NCBI GenBank assembly: GCA_001805765.1
Contig: MHGW01000039.1
Span: forward strand, 54,009-60,719
DNA length: 6,711 nucleotides
Source of the DNA: Omnitrophica WOR_2 bacterium RIFCSPLOWO2_01_FULL_41_12
GTDB lineage: Bacteria; Omnitrophota; Gorgyraeia; Gygaellales; Profunditerraquicolaceae
Direction of reading: 5' to 3'
Part shown: positions 1-5,721 of the stretch, in pieces
Layout of the letters: each line of letters begins with the position of its first letter
How positions within the stretch are numbered: position 1 is the first letter of the stretch
Made by a program: the position numbers and the translations under genes
The notes under the pieces: generated by a model
Database searches by the model: none
Seen by the model: the letters and a program-made list of their open reading frames with translations, nothing else
What the model was told of the DNA's origin: nothing

Positions 1-162
1 CAGTATGGAAGAATTTTTGAAAAAGAGATGATGTCGCTAGAGGTGAACATTGCGTTAGAGCAGGCGCTGGATAGGAGCTGGCAGATATTAGCGGAATGTT
101 TTACTTCGGAAGAAACCGGGATCAAGAAATCTATCATAGAAAAATTCTGGCCCAAGAAATGA
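1..162 (+). CDS. atpB: V-type ATP synthase subunit B, C-terminal end (partial)
   Basis: Reading frame 1 is open from the left edge to TGA at 160-162 and gives the last 53 residues of a protein cut by the window. The residues include ALDRSWQILAECF, then EETGI, and end in FWPKK. This matches the helical C-terminal domain of the non-catalytic nucleotide-binding subunit B of V-type ATPases, specifically the chlamydia/spirochaete-like form as I recall it. B alternates with catalytic A subunits in the cytoplasmic A3B3 head. The Walker-type region lies outside the window. The stop overlaps the start of subunit D (ATGA, 159-162), so the two are very probably co-transcribed and translationally coupled. 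The family call rests on this tail plus the immediate D-I-K context; confusion with subunit A is possible but less likely given gene order. Confidence 0.85.
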   Translation, partial: QYGRIFEKEMMSLEVNIALEQALDRSWQILAECFTSEETGIKKSIIEKFWPKK

Positions 163-773
163 AAATCAAATTAACCAAAGGCGAGTTAAAAAGGCAAAGG
201 GATGCGTTACAAAGATATTTGCGTTTCCTGCCGACCTTGCAGTTAAAAAAACAGCAATTGCAGATGGAGATTCAATATCGGATGACTCTTTTGGAAGAAA
301 AAAGGCAGATTCAGGAGAAGAAAATTGCGCAAGTGAAAATCTGGGCTGGCCTGCTTTCCGAGCCAGCGATTGGCTTAAAAAAAATCATTAAATTAGAAAA
401 GGTAAATACCCAGCCAAAAAATATTGCCGGCGTAGATATCCCAGTTTTTGTAGAGGCAGAATTTAAAATTGCCGAATATGATTTATTTCTTACTCCCCTG
501 TGGCTGGATTTGGCAGTAGAAGTCTTTAAAGAACTAATCTCCTTACGCGAAGAAATTTCGGTTTTAGAAAAGGGTACAGCAATCTTACGCCATGAATTAC
601 GCATTGCTACGCAAAGGGTGAATCTTTTTGAAAAGGTAAAGATTCCCGAAGCCCAAGAATCCATCCGCTTGATTAAGATTTATATCGGAGACCAGATGGT
701 CAATGCCGTTGGCAGAAGCAAAATCGCCAAACGCAAAATAGAAGAGGCAGAATTAGCAGAGGTTAACGTATGA
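159..773 (+). CDS. atpD: V-type ATP synthase subunit D (central rotor shaft)
   Basis: A 204-residue protein, about the usual length for subunit D. D forms the long antiparallel coiled coil turning inside the A3B3 head and transmits torque to the membrane rotor. The start is placed at ATG 159, inside the subunit B stop (ATGA), because family members begin MKIKLTK and residues upstream of it in the same frame are simply subunit B read out of frame. The N-terminal helix (about 1-75) has LPTLQLKKQQL at 24-34. A non-helical middle (about 85-110) follows, then a C-terminal helix with the diagnostic TQRVNLFEK (151-159), IP at 162-163, and a basic KIAKRK (188-193). No clear Shine-Dalgarno precedes it, so coupling to B is likely. 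Its own stop overlaps the subunit I start by ATGA. Confidence 0.95.
   Translation: MKIKLTKGELKRQRDALQRYLRFLPTLQLKKQQLQMEIQYRMTLLEEKRQIQEKKIAQVKIWAGLLSEPAIGLKKIIKLEKVNTQPKNIAGVDIPVFVEAEFKIAEYDLFLTPLWLDLAVEVFKELISLREEISVLEKGTAILRHELRIATQRVNLFEKVKIPEAQESIRLIKIYIGDQMVNAVGRSKIAKRKIEEAELAEVNV
758..763 (+). promoter_or_regulatory. Ribosome binding site of subunit I
   Basis: AGAGGT lies six nucleotides before ATG 770, inside the last codons of subunit D. This supports ATG 770 as the start over the in-frame ATG at 782, which encodes residue 5. Confidence 0.6.
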
Positions 774-2548
774 TTGTACCCATGAAGAAAATTACAATCA
801 TGGTGCAGGCAAAAGATGCGGATTCTTCTGTATCGAACTTGCGGGCCTTAGGGCTTTTACATGTGGAACATGTCCAGCCGCCAACAGGAAAAGATATCGG
901 CGTTTTAAAAGAAGACATTAGTTTAATTTCCTCGGGCCTGAATATTCTCTCAGAGCAAGAATTTTTAAAATTAGCGCCCAAAGAGCAAATTCGCCCTGCG
1001 GATTGGAAGTTTGTGGCCAAACATATAGTTGATTTAAGCAAACGCCTTGAGCAATTAGAAGAATATGCACGCACTTTACAGGCAAGGATATCCGAATGGG
1101 AGCGTTGGGGAGACTTTGACCCTCAAGAGATAGAGGGGCTTAAGCAAAAAAATATATTTGTAAGATTTTACCAGGTGCCGCGCAAACAAATCCCAGAAAT
1201 CCCTTCGGGAGTTTTCGTGAAGGAAGTTTTTATACAGGCAGGCTTTGTGCACTGCGCTATTATTTCGCAAGAAAAGATTGACCTACCTTTTAAAGAAATA
1301 CCTTTGCCTAAAATGGGCTTAGAGAAGATGCGCCAGCGGCTCTCTGAAGATAAACGTATGAAAAACTTGATCATTGATGATATAGCTAAGTCCCTCGTGC
1401 ACAGAGAGCCATTAATTGAGATAAAGAAAGGTTTAGAAAAAGAACTGGAATTCCAGGAGGCAGTGCAAGGAATGGGCAAGGTTGGCACAGTAAGTTATTT
1501 GACCGGCTATGTTCCGGTTGACGAATTAGAAAAGGTAGAAAATGCAGGCCGCAAAGAAAGGTGGGGCTTATTGATTCAAGACCCTTCAGACGAAGATGCG
1601 CCTCCAGTCTTGCTTAAAAATCCACGTTGGATACGGCTTATCGAGCCGGTATTAAAATTATTGGGAATTGCTCCGGGCTATCGGGAGACGGATGTCAGCC
1701 CTGTATTTCTAATATTCTTTAGTATTTTTTTCGGCATCTTAATCGGGGATGCAGGATATGGGTTGAGTTATTTACTGCTGGCACTCTGGTTTCAGAAAAA
1801 AAAAGGCACGTCCCAAAACGCCAATATATTTGCTCTCTTCTACCTTTTAAGTGCGTGTGCTATTTTCTGGGGGATTTTAACCGGGACCTTCTTTGGCCAG
1901 GACTGGCTCATTGCGCGGGGAATAAAGCCATTGGTTCCGGCATTGAATGAGCCGGTTAAAATGCAGACACTCTGTTTTTTCTTGGGCGCAATACATCTTA
2001 CCATCGCACACACCTGGCGCGCGGTAATAAAATTTCCGCACTCAACGAGCCTGGCAGATGTTGGCTGGATTGCGGTTTTGTGGGTGTCTTATTTTTTGGC
2101 GCGCACCCTCATCCTGGGAGAAGTTTTCCCGGGCTTTGGTTTATCCCTGGCCGTGATAGGCATGATACTGGTTTTATTCTTTAGCGAACCGCGCAGGAAT
2201 GTATTAAGAAGGCTTGGCGCTGGCTTTACTTCTGTTACCTTTGGCCTTAGTTTTATGAGCGCATTTACCGACGTAGTCTCGTATGTCAGGCTCTTTGCCG
2301 TGGGCATGGCAGCAGTGGCCATTGCCAATACCACTAATGCTATGGCTGCAGGCCTGGGCAGAGGAATAATTGGTTTTAGCGCTGGTATTTTGATTAGAAT
2401 GGTTGGCCATACCTTAAATATTGTGCTGGGTCCGATAGCAATACTTGTGCATGGCGTGCGCCTTAATGTATTAGAATTTGGCCTTAACCATACAGCCATA
2501 ACCTGGAGCGGTACGGTTTATCGGCCGCTTACTGAAAAGTCTTCATAA
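770..2548 (+). CDS. atpI: V-type ATP synthase subunit I (membrane stator, a-subunit)
   Basis: A 592-residue protein, a normal though shortish length for bacterial subunit I. Residues 1 to about 300 form the cytoplasmic part, with helical, coiled-coil-like stretches near 85-110 and 180-230 that join the peripheral stalk. The rest is membranous: hydrophobic segments lie near 311-340, 352-372, 401-417, 430-447, 456-471, 487-520 and 528-560. GDAGYG (326-331) is the conserved turn after the first helix. SYVRLF carries Arg507, which aligns by eye with yeast Vph1 Arg735, the residue that releases ions from the rotor carboxylate. A second arginine, Arg564 in VHGVRLN, aligns with Vph1 Arg799. The protein supplies the two half-channels that pass ions to and from the K ring. 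Start overlaps subunit D by ATGA and has its own Shine-Dalgarno. Confidence 0.95.
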   Translation: MIVPMKKITIMVQAKDADSSVSNLRALGLLHVEHVQPPTGKDIGVLKEDISLISSGLNILSEQEFLKLAPKEQIRPADWKFVAKHIVDLSKRLEQLEEYARTLQARISEWERWGDFDPQEIEGLKQKNIFVRFYQVPRKQIPEIPSGVFVKEVFIQAGFVHCAIISQEKIDLPFKEIPLPKMGLEKMRQRLSEDKRMKNLIIDDIAKSLVHREPLIEIKKGLEKELEFQEAVQGMGKVGTVSYLTGYVPVDELEKVENAGRKERWGLLIQDPSDEDAPPVLLKNPRWIRLIEPVLKLLGIAPGYRETDVSPVFLIFFSIFFGILIGDAGYGLSYLLLALWFQKKKGTSQNANIFALFYLLSACAIFWGILTGTFFGQDWLIARGIKPLVPALNEPVKMQTLCFFLGAIHLTIAHTWRAVIKFPHSTSLADVGWIAVLWVSYFLARTLILGEVFPGFGLSLAVIGMILVLFFSEPRRNVLRRLGAGFTSVTFGLSFMSAFTDVVSYVRLFAVGMAAVAIANTTNAMAAGLGRGIIGFSAGILIRMVGHTLNIVLGPIAILVHGVRLNVLEFGLNHTAITWSGTVYRPLTEKSS

Positions 2549-2550
2549 GA

Positions 2551-2556
2551 AGGAGG
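2551..2556 (+). promoter_or_regulatory. Strong Shine-Dalgarno of subunit K
   Basis: A perfect AGGAGG stands six nucleotides before ATG 2563. It is the strongest ribosome binding site in this operon segment and precedes the one subunit here needed in many copies per complex. Confidence 0.85.
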
Positions 2557-2562
2557 ATTATT

Positions 2563-3021
2563 ATGGAACTAAATGTTCTTAGCCAGTTTAAAGATTTGGG
2601 GCTTGGCCTGGTGCTTGCGCTTTCTGCTTGTGGCTCAGGTATAGGCGCAGGCGTGGCTGGGATGGCCGCCATAGGGGCTTGGAAAAAGAATTACAGCCAG
2701 AATAAAACAGCATCATTTATGCTCGTGGCTTTTGTCGGCGCGCCGCTGACGCAGACTATTTACGGGATGATTGTGATGAATAGGATGTATGAACTGGCGG
2801 CAAAAGGCCAGTATCTCTGGGGTATTGGTGCTTTATGCGGTGCGGCTATAGGCCTTTCTGCGTATTGGCAGGGAAGATGCGCTGCCAGCGCCTGCGACGC
2901 CATGGGAGAAACCGGCAAAGGATTCGGTAATTACTTGGTGGTATTGGGAATGACTGAAACCGTGGCTTTGTTTGTGATGGCGTTTACATTAGGCATCTTA
3001 GGTAAACTTGCCGGCGCATAA
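2563..3021 (+). CDS. atpK: V-type ATP synthase subunit K (rotor-ring proteolipid, Na+-type site)
   Basis: A 152-residue, four-helix proteolipid made of two fused hairpins. Membrane segments lie near 13-38 (glycine-rich SGIGAGVAG), 49-72, 84-105 and 121-148. This is the usual length for V-type K subunits. Several copies form the rotor ring, and Glu132 in helix 4 (MTETVAL) is the ion-carrying carboxylate, equivalent to E. hirae NtpK Glu139. Helix 2 has PLTQTIYG, placing Thr63 and Gln64 on NtpK Thr64 and Gln65. Helix 3 has YWQGR, placing Gln103 on NtpK Gln110. All four side-chain sodium ligands of NtpK are therefore present, which suggests Na+ coupling (by-eye alignment). The first hairpin lacks a carboxylate, as in other V-type proteolipids. 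It closes the operon; tRNA-Val begins 14 nt after its stop. Confidence 0.96.
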   Translation: MELNVLSQFKDLGLGLVLALSACGSGIGAGVAGMAAIGAWKKNYSQNKTASFMLVAFVGAPLTQTIYGMIVMNRMYELAAKGQYLWGIGALCGAAIGLSAYWQGRCAASACDAMGETGKGFGNYLVVLGMTETVALFVMAFTLGILGKLAGA

Positions 3022-3035
3022 CCGGAATTGACATA

Positions 3036-3112
3036 GGGCGGTTAGTTCAGCTGGTTAGAACGCGTGACTTACATTCACGAGGTCAGGGGTTCAAGTCCTC
3101 TACCGCCCACCA
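3036..3112 (+). tRNA. tRNA-Val (anticodon UAC)
   Basis: A full cloverleaf can be folded by eye. The acceptor stem pairs GGGCGGT (3036-3042) with ACCGCCC (3102-3108). The D stem pairs GTTC with GAAC. The anticodon stem pairs CGTGA with TCACG around loop CTTACAT, putting anticodon TAC at 3070-3072. The T stem AGGGG/CCTCT has one G-T pair and loop TTCAAGT. Discriminator A3109 is followed by an encoded CCA (3110-3112). UAC reads GUA and related valine codons. With only 14 nt to the subunit K stop and no convincing promoter or terminator between them, read-through from the ATPase operon is possible. Confidence 0.97.
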
Positions 3113-3118
3113 TATATT

Positions 3119-3146
3119 TGTGTAATGTTAAATGTGTAATGTTTAA
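3119..3146 (+). repeat. 14-bp tandem duplication in the tRNA spacer
   Basis: Two adjacent 14-bp units, TGTGTAATGTTAAA (3119-3132) and TGTGTAATGTTTAA (3133-3146), differ at one position; a third partial TGTA follows. They fill much of the 63-nt spacer between tRNA-Val and tRNA-Asp. No coding or clear promoter signal is visible there. The duplication may be replication slippage or a small dispersed repeat; one copy in this window cannot decide. Confidence 0.7.
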
Positions 3147-3175
3147 TGTATCTTTTGCATAGCTTAGTAGTTATA

Positions 3176-3254
3176 GGGGCCGTGGCCTAGCCTGGTTTAT
3201 GGCGCCTCCCTGTCACGGAGGAGATCGCGAGTTCAAATCTCGTCGGCCCCGCCA
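3176..3254 (+). tRNA. tRNA-Asp (anticodon GUC)
   Basis: The acceptor stem pairs GGGGCCG (3176-3182) with CGGCCCC (3244-3250). The D stem is GCC/GGC with a mismatched T-T closing position. The anticodon stem pairs CCTCC with GGAGG around loop CTGTCAC, placing GTC at 3212-3214. The T stem GCGAG/CTCGT has one G-T pair, with loop TTCAAAT. Discriminator G3251, as expected for tRNA-Asp, is followed by an encoded CCA (3252-3254). It lies 63 nt after tRNA-Val on the same strand and 18 nt before the ABC ATPase start codon. Confidence 0.97.
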
Positions 3255-3272
3255 AAATAAATATCCTTCCTT

Positions 3273-4046
3273 ATGCACGCCATAATCACCAAAAATTTAA
3301 CTAAATATTTCTTTCACCGCAGAGGCCTCTTTAAAAAACAAAAGATTACCGCGGTAAACAGGATAAATCTGACGGTAGAAAAAGGCGAGATTTTTGGCTT
3401 GCTTGGGCCAAACGGCGCTGGCAAAACTACCTTGATTAAAATGTTAACCACCATACTTACGCCTTCGGATGGCAATATAACTGTGAATGGATTTGATTTG
3501 CGTAAAGAAGAAGAAAAAATTAAGTGCTCGATAAGTTTAATCTATCCCGGCGAAAGAAGTTTTTATCCCCGCTTAACCGGCAGGCAGAACCTGGCATTCT
3601 TTTCCGGATTATATGGCATACCATCTCACCTAGCAAAAAGCAAGATAAGTGAATTACTGGAAATGGTCGGTCTAAAGGATAAGGCTGATGTATGGTTTGA
3701 AGAATATTCTTCTGGAATGGCCCAGAGATTAGCGGTTGCGCGCGGTTTACTGAATAATCCGGACATTATCTTTATGGATGAGCCGACCAAGAGCCTGGAT
3801 CCGTTGGAAGCGCAAAAATTCAGAATTTTTATCAAAGAATTCGTGATTCGGGAGCAAAAAAAGACAGTATTTTTAGCTACGCATCAACTTAATGAAGCCG
3901 AGGAGGTCTGCAGCCGGATTGCCATACTTCATTTAGGTGAAATAAGATTTTGTGGAAGCGTGGGAGAGGTTATCGGGCCCGAGAAAAAAACCCTCTATGA
4001 TTTATTCCTTGAGGCCGTGGGACAAGGAAAGCATGAATTCTCTTAG
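3273..4046 (+). CDS. ABC-2 type exporter, ATP-binding subunit
   Basis: A 257-residue ABC ATPase that would power the permease encoded next. Visible motifs are Walker A GPNGAGKTT (45-53), signature SSGMAQR (146-152), Walker B IIFMDEPT (165-172), D-loop SLD (174-176) and the switch His204. The Q-loop region reads YPGERSFYPRLTG and has no glutamine at the expected place. I recall similar sequences in a branch of ABC-2 ATPases, so it is probably a subfamily trait. The start is ATG 3273, giving the usual N-terminus (IITKNLTKYF); no Shine-Dalgarno precedes it and the leader back to tRNA-Asp is only 18 nt. The C-terminus lacks a long extension, so there is no sign of a polysaccharide-binding domain. 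Substrate cannot be told from sequence. Confidence 0.93.
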   Translation: MHAIITKNLTKYFFHRRGLFKKQKITAVNRINLTVEKGEIFGLLGPNGAGKTTLIKMLTTILTPSDGNITVNGFDLRKEEEKIKCSISLIYPGERSFYPRLTGRQNLAFFSGLYGIPSHLAKSKISELLEMVGLKDKADVWFEEYSSGMAQRLAVARGLLNNPDIIFMDEPTKSLDPLEAQKFRIFIKEFVIREQKKTVFLATHQLNEAEEVCSRIAILHLGEIRFCGSVGEVIGPEKKTLYDLFLEAVGQGKHEFS

Positions 4047-4839
4047 GAAGATTACCGCCTTTTTCAAAAAAAGTTTGATTGTCCAGATGAATTATACATT
4101 GGACTTTTTTATCAGCATATTTAATACAGTATTTGTCATTGCGGTTTTTTTCTTCTTAATAAGGTTATTTAATCAGAACCTCTATTTAGAAAAATACAAA
4201 GGAGACCTTTTTACCTTCCTGCTGATAGGCTTAGCCTATGCCAGGTTCCTGGATACCTGGTTAAATTGTTTTTCCAATTCACTGCAAAGCGAGTTCTTTT
4301 GCGGGGCCTTAGAGATGATACTGGTAACGCCTATCAAAATCTTTGAGATACTATTTTTTTCTACATTATGGCCGCAAGTTTATGCCTTATTTCACGTGCT
4401 AATATATTTTACGGTGGGGATTACATTTTTCCAGGCGCATATTTCTGCGAGCGGCTACCTTCTGGCTTCGTTAATAGCCTTAGTTTCTATGATAATTTTT
4501 ATGGGGTTTGGGATAATTTCCGCGGCAATATTGCTGATTTTTAAAAGGGGTCTGCCTTTGCGCAGCGTATTATATGCTTCTTCTCTATTTTTAGGCGGGG
4601 CATATTTTCCTGTTGAGGTCTTACCCCAGGCATTCCAGAAGATTTCTTATATTTTACCGGTAACCTATTCTTTACGGGCGATTCGTAATGTCCTGATCAA
4701 CGGCTATACCATAAATCTCGTATATGATGATGTGAAAATATTATTCATCTTCGCCATAATTTTATTCCCAGCGAGTTTATATATATTTAAGAGAGCATTC
4801 AGGCACGCAAAGTCAGTGGGTAGCCTGGCGCATTATTAA
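4033..4839 (+). CDS. ABC-2 type exporter, permease subunit
   Basis: A 268-residue integral membrane protein with about six hydrophobic segments, near 24-46, 59-77, 103-134, 141-170, 176-193 and 236-253. GALEMILVTP (91-100) resembles the conserved motif after the second helix of ABC-2 permeases. GGAYFPVEVLP (188-198) followed by ILPVTYSLRAIR (207-218) is the typical signature before the last helix. The start is put at ATG 4033, overlapping the ATPase stop by 14 nt. AAGGA (4024-4028) lies four nt upstream, and the longer in-frame extension from 3952 is ATPase coding sequence read in another frame. It should pair with the upstream ATPase as a homodimeric exporter (DrrAB/NodIJ-like organisation). 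Cargo is unknown. The stop is four nt from the convergent gene's stop. Confidence 0.92.
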   Translation: MNSLRKITAFFKKSLIVQMNYTLDFFISIFNTVFVIAVFFFLIRLFNQNLYLEKYKGDLFTFLLIGLAYARFLDTWLNCFSNSLQSEFFCGALEMILVTPIKIFEILFFSTLWPQVYALFHVLIYFTVGITFFQAHISASGYLLASLIALVSMIIFMGFGIISAAILLIFKRGLPLRSVLYASSLFLGGAYFPVEVLPQAFQKISYILPVTYSLRAIRNVLINGYTINLVYDDVKILFIFAIILFPASLYIFKRAFRHAKSVGSLAHY

Positions 4840-4843
4840 GAGA

Positions 4844-5419
4844 TTAAGAGAAACATAGACGTAGGACTGATACGATAGGCTTTAAAGGCAGGGTAAAGAT
4901 TTTTTTTAGCGGTTCGGCAAAAGGTATTGTTCTATCTTTCCAAAAGAATATTTTTATAAAACGTAATAATCTATAAATAAATAGTTGCGATAGACAAAGA
5001 ATCCCCAGTATGTAGTTAACCTTGCGCCAAAAGAATCCTTCTAAACAGACTTCATTATTCTTTCTTCTAATTATTACTGCTTTGCCGATGAGTTTTTCTT
5101 CGGGGAAAGGAGAATCAGGGTAGATTAAGTTATCTCCTTTCGTGATGAGCATATAAGCAGAATTTCCGTTTACCTTAGATAGGTACTTATAGAGAAAACG
5201 ATGCACGTAAAAGCAATTTCCTCCCTGATAGACAACAACATCCCCTGAAGTTAAATCTTTAGCCGCTACTTTATGGATTATAATTTGGTCGTCATTCAGC
5301 AAAAAAGGCTTCATGCAATAATCAGTAGATACTTCAAAGACAAGATGTTTGGTAGAAAGGATGTGCTCTTTTAATAATGACAACGCAACAATCTCTTTAA
5401 GTTCGAAATCAGCACTCAT
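4844..5419 (-). CDS. Signal-peptidase-fold (S24/S26) membrane protein with Cys nucleophile
   Basis: A 191-residue protein resembling the S24/S26 signal-peptidase-like family with a His base (SipW/Sec11 style). Box B, normally G-x-S-M-x-P, reads DYCMKP (33-38), so the nucleophile serine is Cys35 (TGC, complement of 5315-5317). SGDVVVY (58-64) is the next conserved block. YVHRF holds His73, the Sec11-type base. TKGDN (93-97) holds Asp96, and Asp102 follows in YPD. The N-terminus lacks the usual signal-peptidase anchor; instead a hydrophobic segment at about 134-160 probably anchors the C-terminal side. A Cys-His-Asp triad would be consistent with proteolysis, but activity is inferred only. The start ATG at 5419-5417 lies just after an extended -10 promoter; no Shine-Dalgarno is seen. 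It converges on the ABC permease with four nt between stops. Confidence 0.75.
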   Translation of the reverse strand: MSADFELKEIVALSLLKEHILSTKHLVFEVSTDYCMKPFLLNDDQIIIHKVAAKDLTSGDVVVYQGGNCFYVHRFLYKYLSKVNGNSAYMLITKGDNLIYPDSPFPEEKLIGKAVIIRRKNNEVCLEGFFWRKVNYILGILCLSQLFIYRLLRFIKIFFWKDRTIPFAEPLKKIFTLPLKPIVSVLRLCFS

Positions 5420-5429
5420 GACAAAGGGT

Positions 5430-5438
5430 ATTATAACA
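5430..5438 (-). promoter_or_regulatory. Extended -10 promoter (minus strand)
   Basis: Read on the minus strand this is TGTTATAAT, a perfect TG-N-TATAAT extended -10 element. No good -35 stands 17 bp upstream (TCTGGT), as is common for extended -10 promoters. The expected transcription start is near 5423-5424, only about four to five nt before the ATG at 5419, so the peptidase-like gene may be transcribed with almost no leader. Confidence 0.55.
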
Positions 5439-5441
5439 TCG

Positions 5442-5716
5442 ATGGGGAAAAAACCAGAAATTATTTTTTTATTTCCTAGTAATTGGAACGGAGATTTAGA
5501 CTATCATTTAGGGGCGAATTATATTATTGTTTATTTAAGAAAACAGGGTATCTGTTCAATCGCCCTAAAGCCCTTTTCTTAAAAACTATATATTTGTTCT
5601 ATCCCAAAATAAATCTTTATAAAAGAAATGCCCGTATCAATTATATGGCCTTAAATACCTTAAATCTCATTTTCCGTCCGATCAGAAAAATTATAAGAAA
5701 CTTTACCATGAGGTAA
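5442..5716 (+). pseudogene. Remnant of a B12-binding radical SAM gene
   Basis: From ATG 5442 (or ATG 5418) a short frame encodes KPEIIFLFPSNWNGDL, then DYHLGANYIIVYLRKQGI. This resembles the first strand and helix of the cobalamin-binding domain of B12-binding radical SAM proteins. After ATC 5550-5552 the similarity ends and the frame stops at 5582. In another frame, an open stretch to TAA 5714-5716 has FYPKINLYKRN and a basic tail (RPIRKIIRN) that could be the C-terminal end of the same kind of protein. The CxxxCxxC radical SAM core is absent. The simplest reading is a large internal deletion leaving two out-of-frame ends. The N-terminal part is reasonably convincing; the C-terminal part is weak. 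No Shine-Dalgarno is seen. The head-to-head peptidase promoter lies in its 5' flank. Confidence 0.45.
5710..5714 (+). promoter_or_regulatory. Ribosome binding site of the tRNA-binding protein
   Basis: GAGGT lies seven nt before ATG 5722 and fixes that start. It overlaps the last codons of the radical SAM remnant frame. Confidence 0.6.
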
Positions 5717-5721
5717 GCAAA

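Noticed and set aside
96..158. Longer N-terminus for subunit D from ATG 96
   Set aside because: Those bases encode the well-conserved subunit B tail in another frame, and subunit D family members start at the MKIKLTK position.
2089..2499. Open reading frame of 136 codons on the minus strand within subunit I
   Set aside because: It is the antisense of the well-supported membrane domain of subunit I, with low-complexity composition and no recognisable motif.
3013..3026. CCGG...CCGG around the subunit K stop as a possible terminator hairpin
   Set aside because: The stem is only about four base pairs and no T-tract follows.
3028..3033. TTGACA, a perfect -35 hexamer, just before tRNA-Val
   Set aside because: It ends two nt before the mature tRNA start, so it cannot serve as the -35 for that tRNA, and no -10 is seen at proper spacing inside the tRNA.
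3571..3611. Missing Q-loop glutamine in the ABC ATPase as a sign of an inactive enzyme
   Set aside because: Walker A, signature, Walker B, D-loop and H-loop are all intact, and similar ERSFY-type Q-loop regions are, as I recall, normal in one branch of ABC-2 ATPases.
3952..4032. Longer N-terminus for the ABC permease from ATG 3952
   Set aside because: The region is the C-terminal coding sequence of the ATPase; the extension is not permease-like, and ATG 4033 has a Shine-Dalgarno.
5649..5666. Nine-bp tandem repeat CCTTAAATA/CCTTAAATC
   Set aside because: Short and AT-rich; likely chance within the remnant region.
5692..5697. TATAAG as a -10 for the tRNA-binding gene
   Set aside because: The hexamer is imperfect and no matching -35 stands upstream; AT-rich sequence makes such hits expected.
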